64,000 nucleotides of DNA from contig NZ_JARVRF010000064.1 in NCBI RefSeq assembly GCF_030209835.1, forward strand, positions 1 through 64,000. Direction: 5' to 3'. Below are positions 60,623 through 64,000 of the stretch, one piece after another (within the stretch, counting starts at the first letter, position 1; each line of letters starts with the position of its first letter). The translations under genes were made by a program, and so were the position numbers. Source of the stretch: Arthrobacter sp. efr-133-R2A-120. GTDB lineage: Bacteria > Actinomycetota > Actinomycetes > Actinomycetales > Micrococcaceae. The notes beneath the pieces were generated by a model. It was given only the letters and a program-made list of their open reading frames with translations, was not told the DNA's origin and searched no databases.

Positions 60623-62796
60623 GCTCCGTCGCGCAGCCCGCCTTCAGAAATCCGCAGGCCGGCCTGGGCCACCAGTTCGGCCAGCCATGGGCGATGCCCT
60701 CGATGAAAGACCATCCCAGGTGGAAGTCCCTGCACGGTGGGAACCGAATCTGCAATGTCGATGGTTACCCGGCCGCCCGCCATAGGCGCGTTGGTGATAT
60801 GCAGGTCGCCGTAGGAAGGCGGCAGCTTCGGGTCCATCCAGAACCCGCCGCGGGAAACATGGGTGTCGTATCTCATCAGGCTCGTCACTAGTTGGATGGG
60901 TGAAGTCGCTGCCCACGCCTGGGGCGAGCATGCGGTCGGATAGGGCACGGGTTGGCTGTACTGGTCCCGGCTGAATCCGCAAAAAAGCTCCGGAAGGCGG
61001 CCTTCCGAGTAGTCAGCGGCTTCAAACAGGGCGGACGCAATCCGTTGAGCCTCTTCGACGAATCCGTAGCGCATCAGGCCGGCGGCAATGACGGCGTTAT
61101 CGTGCGGCCAGACGGAGCCGTTGTGGTAGCTGGCAGGATTGTAGGCGCCCATGTCGCTGGCCAGGGTTCGCACGCCCCAGCCGCTGAACATCTCAGGGGA
61201 CATCAACCGTTCGGCGACCAGCGGCGCTTTGTCCTCGTCTACGAGGCCGACCCAAAGGCAGTGCCCCATGTTCGAGGCGCAGGCATCCACCTGCCGTTTG
61301 TTGCCGTCCAAAGCTATGGCGTAGTACCCACGATCGGGCATCCAGAACTGCTCATTGAACCGTGCCTTCAACTGGGCAGCCCGATCGGCGAGTTCGGTCG
61401 CCAAAGCTGCGTCTCCGTCGTCGTAGGCAATCCAAGCTCGTGCCATGTACGCGTCATAGATGTAAGCCTGAACTTCGCAGAGCGCGATCGGCGGTTCTGC
61501 GAGGGTTCCGTCGGCGAAGTTGATCCCGTCCCAGGAGTCCTTCCAGCCCTGGTTGATCAAACCCCGGTCGTTGAGGCGCTCGTACTCGACGAAGCCGTCG
61601 CCGTCCCTGTCTCCGTAGTCCCGGATCCAATCCAAAGCCCTGTCCGCGTGGGGGAGCAGGGCGGCGATGGTGTCCTTGGCAAAGCCCCAACGGCTGACCG
61701 AGCCCAAGACCGTCACGAACAGCGGTGTCGCATCGATGCTGCCGTAGTAGATGGACTTGCCTCCCAGGGCCAGGCTGCTGGAGACGTCCAGCCTCACCTC
61801 ATGCAGGATCTTGCCGGGTTCCTCCTCTGTCACCGGGTCGACCACCGCCCCCTGCCGGTCCGCCAATGTCTGCAGCGTGCCAAGAGCCAAAGATGGATCA
61901 ACGGACATGGCCATTTCCGAGGCCCAGAGCGAGTCCCGGCCAAACAGCGTCATGAACCATGGAGCACCGGCTGCCACGACGATCCTCTCCGGGTGGGTGG
62001 GGTCCTCGATGCGAAGGGCGCCAAGATCGTCGTAGCTTCGCCGCAGCGTCCGTTCGATGGAGTGGTTGCCCATATGGAGAACGGGGATCTTGGCCACCCA
62101 TTCCTGTCTGCGGCGGTCGCTGCGTGAGAGTTCGCCGACGGCGGGATGAACCACAGTTGCCGCCGGCACCATTCCGTCATGCACTGGCGCGACGGTGAGC
62201 ACCGTTTTCCATTGGCCACGTGGCGGAATCGTGGTGCGATACGTCAGCGCATCCGGGGCGACATCCGCACCTTCGGACTTGATGACGACGGCCTTGCGGA
62301 TGTCCTGCCAACTTGCACGGATGGTGAGTTCATGTTCGCCCAGCTCGCGTGATTCGCTCCATTGGCGCTGGATCCGGGCTTCCTTCACCTCGAACACGTC
62401 CGCGAAATCGGAACCTACGCTGAACGAGATCGAGCATTCTGCTGGCTCCATGGAGTGGTTGTGCACCGTGACATGCTCCAGGATTCCAACGCCGACTTCA
62501 CGAATGCGCTCCACGATGAGCGGACTGTCCCCATATCCTTCCGACCGGACAACACGGCCTGCAAAAACGGCCCGGTAAGGCTCCTTGGTCTGGGCTGCCA
62601 GGGGCTCCAATTGTTGGCCGTTGATGGTCAGGTACCAACGCGACAGGATGCGGGTGTCCTGGACGAACACCCCGTGCGGTGAATCCGGATGGATGTCCCC
62701 GTTGGGCAACGAGATGCAGAACGACGTACCTTCCACGAGGGTTACCGTCCCGGCGCCGAGCGGGCCGGCGGCCGTGTCAGCATTCCATCCAGCCAT
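60619..62796 (-). CDS. Glycogen-debranching-like alpha-glycosidase (GDE N-terminal plus (alpha/alpha)6 barrel)
   Basis: A 725-residue cytoplasmic protein. Residues 1 to about 230 match the bacterial debranching-type beta-sandwich N-terminus (VTLVEGTSFCISLPNGDI, GVFVQDTRILSRWYL). The rest is an (alpha/alpha)6 glycosidase barrel with MTLFGRDSLWASEMAM, GLINQGWKDSWDGINFADG and ASYHNGSVWPHDNAVIA, carrying probable catalytic acids. It probably trims alpha-1,6- or other alpha-linked glucans. ATG at 62796 is chosen for AAGGAG; the frame extends to 62874. Confidence 0.85.
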   Translation of the reverse strand: MAGWNADTAAGPLGAGTVTLVEGTSFCISLPNGDIHPDSPHGVFVQDTRILSRWYLTINGQQLEPLAAQTKEPYRAVFAGRVVRSEGYGDSPLIVERIREVGVGILEHVTVHNHSMEPAECSISFSVGSDFADVFEVKEARIQRQWSESRELGEHELTIRASWQDIRKAVVIKSEGADVAPDALTYRTTIPPRGQWKTVLTVAPVHDGMVPAATVVHPAVGELSRSDRRRQEWVAKIPVLHMGNHSIERTLRRSYDDLGALRIEDPTHPERIVVAAGAPWFMTLFGRDSLWASEMAMSVDPSLALGTLQTLADRQGAVVDPVTEEEPGKILHEVRLDVSSSLALGGKSIYYGSIDATPLFVTVLGSVSRWGFAKDTIAALLPHADRALDWIRDYGDRDGDGFVEYERLNDRGLINQGWKDSWDGINFADGTLAEPPIALCEVQAYIYDAYMARAWIAYDDGDAALATELADRAAQLKARFNEQFWMPDRGYYAIALDGNKRQVDACASNMGHCLWVGLVDEDKAPLVAERLMSPEMFSGWGVRTLASDMGAYNPASYHNGSVWPHDNAVIAAGLMRYGFVEEAQRIASALFEAADYSEGRLPELFCGFSRDQYSQPVPYPTACSPQAWAATSPIQLVTSLMRYDTHVSRGGFWMDPKLPPSYGDLHITNAPMAGGRVTIDIADSVPTVQGLPPGMVFHRGHRPWLAELVAQAGLRISEGGLRDGA

Positions 62797-62967
62797 TGTT
62801 GGCTCCTTCAAGAACCCCGTGTCAGGCAGCCCCGGCCTTTCGCCTGGCGCTGACCGTCCCTCCTGCATCCTCACACCGACGCTACTCCTGCGCGCGGATG
62901 CGGGCCAGAGAGGTCGGGGCAGGCGCCGCGCCTGACCGGGACATTTTCCATCTCAGCCCTATCGTCG

Positions 62968-62979
62968 ATTGTTGACAAT
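62968..62979. promoter_or_regulatory. GntR-type operator upstream of the cupin gene
   Basis: ATTGTTGACAAT, perfect. Its TTGACA (62972-62977) is followed after 17 bases by TGTGCT (62995-63000), giving a possible promoter with a leader of about 46 bases before the cupin ATG. The flanking 26 bases equal those at 51845-51870. No other feature is seen in 62797-63052. Confidence 0.6.
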
Positions 62980-63052
62980 TGCTAAGGTTAAGTTTGTGCT
63001 CTTCCGAAGACGGTAGGCACTTTCGAAGGGCGCAGTCCCAGAAGGAGTAACA

Positions 63053-63406
63053 ATGGTCAAGGCCACTATCATGAGCGATGCAAACACAACGAACCCGGGC
63101 GAGCACAGCCCCAAGGCAACGTCCAGCACCCCGGGGCAGACGGAGGTGTCGTTGCGTCTTTGGGCCCGCGAAGGGCTGAAGACGGGCATCTGGGAAGTCA
63201 CTCCGGGAACGTTCGCGAGCACCCGGCCGGGCTATGACGAGATCTGCCAGATCCTGAGCGGCACAGCGACCATCACGGAAGAAGACGGAAGCAATTTCGA
63301 AGTCGGTCCGGGTTCCCTGTTCGTCACGCCTGCAGGGTGGCGGGGTACCTGGGAGATCCACGAGACCCTCCGGAAGATGTGGGTTGTGATTGACCTTCCC
63401 GCCTAA
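63053..63406 (+). CDS. Cupin-domain protein
   Basis: A 117-residue small cupin of the (S)-ureidoglycine-aminohydrolase-like type, with GIWEVTPGTFASTRPGYDEICQILSGTATITEEDG (motif 1) and VGPGSLFVTPAGWRGTWEIHE (motif 2). Histidines are few, so metal binding is uncertain. Proteins of this type often accompany amine or polyamine oxidases in catabolic loci. The ATG has GAAGGAG upstream. The GntR-type operator in front suggests the same regulon as the amine genes. Confidence 0.83.
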   Translation: MVKATIMSDANTTNPGEHSPKATSSTPGQTEVSLRLWAREGLKTGIWEVTPGTFASTRPGYDEICQILSGTATITEEDGSNFEVGPGSLFVTPAGWRGTWEIHETLRKMWVVIDLPA

Positions 63407-63433
63407 GTAGCCGCGGCCTGGTCGACCGGAAAA

Positions 63434-63469
63434 GCGCCCCCGGGACAGGAGCAACTGTTCCGGGGGCGC
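63434..63469 (+). terminator. Terminator-like hairpin after the cupin gene
   Basis: A 13-bp stem with one G-U pair (63434-63446 with 63457-63469) and a 10-base loop lies 27 bases after the cupin stop. A GGCGGGCGGC run, not a T-tract, follows. Confidence 0.55.
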
Positions 63470-63571
63470 CGGCGGGCGGCGCCCCATCCCATCAAATCCT
63501 TTGCCAACATGACTTGGTTTCATCGCCATTTGTTCGCGAAATCGTCAACTGTAGACAACAGGATGAACGTC

Positions 63572-64000
63572 ATGAACTCTCACCTCACTGCCTCCGCGAT
63601 CGCCTACACCATCCCTCCGCTTTGGCAAATGCTGTCCCTATTTGGCTACTTCGTCGGCCTGTTCGCGGCCATCGGCACCACCGTGACGTATGCGGCAGTG
63701 GTACGCCCGGCACTTCGAATACCAGGCAACGAGGGCGGCGATGTCGAGACCCTGCGTCGCCGGACTGCGACCTTCCTTGCGTGGGCCGGGGTCCTCCTGG
63801 CCGTCACCGCCTACTTCCAGCTCGCGGCCTTCGCGGCCCAGTCGGGGAAGGGGGCGCCGTACGGCGATGCCCTGGAACCCGGACAGATATGGGCCTTCAT
63901 GAGTGCGCCGGCGAAGCCGGGCAACTGGGTTTCGGAAGGCGCGCTCTTCCTGGTGCAGAGCCTCATTATCGTCCTGACCTCCGCCCTGCTGATCGCCCTC
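63572..64000 (+). CDS. Integral membrane protein, N-terminal part (cut by window edge)
   Basis: At least 143 residues with three or more hydrophobic helices: LWQMLSLFGYFVGLFAAIGTTVTYAAVV, FLAWAGVLLAVTAYFQLAAFAA and ALFLVQSLIIVLTSALLIAL, the last running into the window end. The arrangement vaguely recalls CopD-like copper-resistance membrane proteins, but this is not secure. ATG at 63572 is preferred because AGGA lies 8 bases upstream; an in-frame ATG at 63563 is also possible. A weak variant of the GntR-type motif (63548-63559) overlaps the upstream edge. Confidence 0.75.
   Translation, partial: MNSHLTASAIAYTIPPLWQMLSLFGYFVGLFAAIGTTVTYAAVVRPALRIPGNEGGDVETLRRRTATFLAWAGVLLAVTAYFQLAAFAAQSGKGAPYGDALEPGQIWAFMSAPAKPGNWVSEGALFLVQSLIIVLTSALLIAL

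Noticed and set aside
63548-63559. ACTGTAGACAAC upstream of the last membrane-protein gene as a further regulon site
   Set aside because: Only 9 of 12 positions match and it touches the ribosome-binding site; too weak to count as a site without further evidence.

Overview
The window is a dense, high-GC stretch of a bacterial chromosome or large replicon. Codon use, FCD-type GntR, DeoR, ROK and PucR regulators, CUT2-type sugar ABC transporters and the resemblance of many proteins to Arthrobacter/Paenarthrobacter sequences suggest an actinobacterium of the Micrococcaceae (inference; no rRNA or core phylogenetic marker is present). Nearly everything is catabolic: transporters, sugar and amino-acid enzymes, and local regulators. 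I saw no tRNA, rRNA, CRISPR array, transposase or integrase.

Layout. (1) 1-10518: an L-rhamnose locus on the minus strand: kinase rhaB, a class II aldolase, isomerase rhaI, an ASRT-family small-molecule-binding protein, a full CUT2 ABC importer and the start of a bifunctional rhamnulose-1-phosphate aldolase/dehydrogenase cut by the window edge, with a divergent DeoR regulator. (2) 10624-13011: an aldo/keto reductase homologue whose catalytic residues look lost, and a ROK repressor. (3) 13463-24639: a long plus-strand operon in which an ABC importer is interleaved with a phosphotriesterase homologue, a ROK kinase, a YhfX-type PLP protein and a SIS-domain protein, followed by a degenerate HyuA-like protein, a DUF917 protein and a PucR regulator. 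This is the least explained system in the window. (4) 24737-33942: an ATP-dependent hydantoinase-type locus (HyuA, HyuB, racemase, MFS transporter, quinone-reductase-like protein, GAF protein, amidohydrolase). (5) 34087-36605: a broken fructokinase gene beside its probable LacI regulator, a small monooxygenase-like protein and a stand-alone RNA polymerase alpha-CTD-like protein.

(6) 36671-51040: amine/amino-acid catabolism. On the minus strand are an amino-acid ABC importer, an FAD amine oxidase, gabT, gabD and a GntR regulator. On the plus strand is a divergent operon of HAD hydrolase, PuuB-like oxidase, aldehyde dehydrogenase, tartrate/malate-type dehydrogenase, 2-hydroxyacid dehydrogenase and zinc alcohol dehydrogenase. 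(7) 51018-51797: a decayed small operon ending in an internally deleted aminotransferase gene. (8) 52216-58503: an Opp/Dpp-type ABC importer with a GntR gene embedded in the operon. (9) 58632-64000: a VIT-family membrane protein, an FAD/NAD reductase, a glycogen-debranching-like glycosidase, a cupin and a truncated membrane-protein gene.

A shared palindrome, TTGT(C/T)(A/G)ACAA, recurs upstream of gabT, between the amino-acid importer and the HAD operon, four times upstream of the Dpp-type operon, and upstream of the cupin gene. It fits FadR-type GntR regulators, two of which are encoded here, and suggests that regions 6-9 form one regulon. Start sites were mostly chosen from Shine-Dalgarno spacing and 4-base ATGA/GTGA overlaps, which are very common here.
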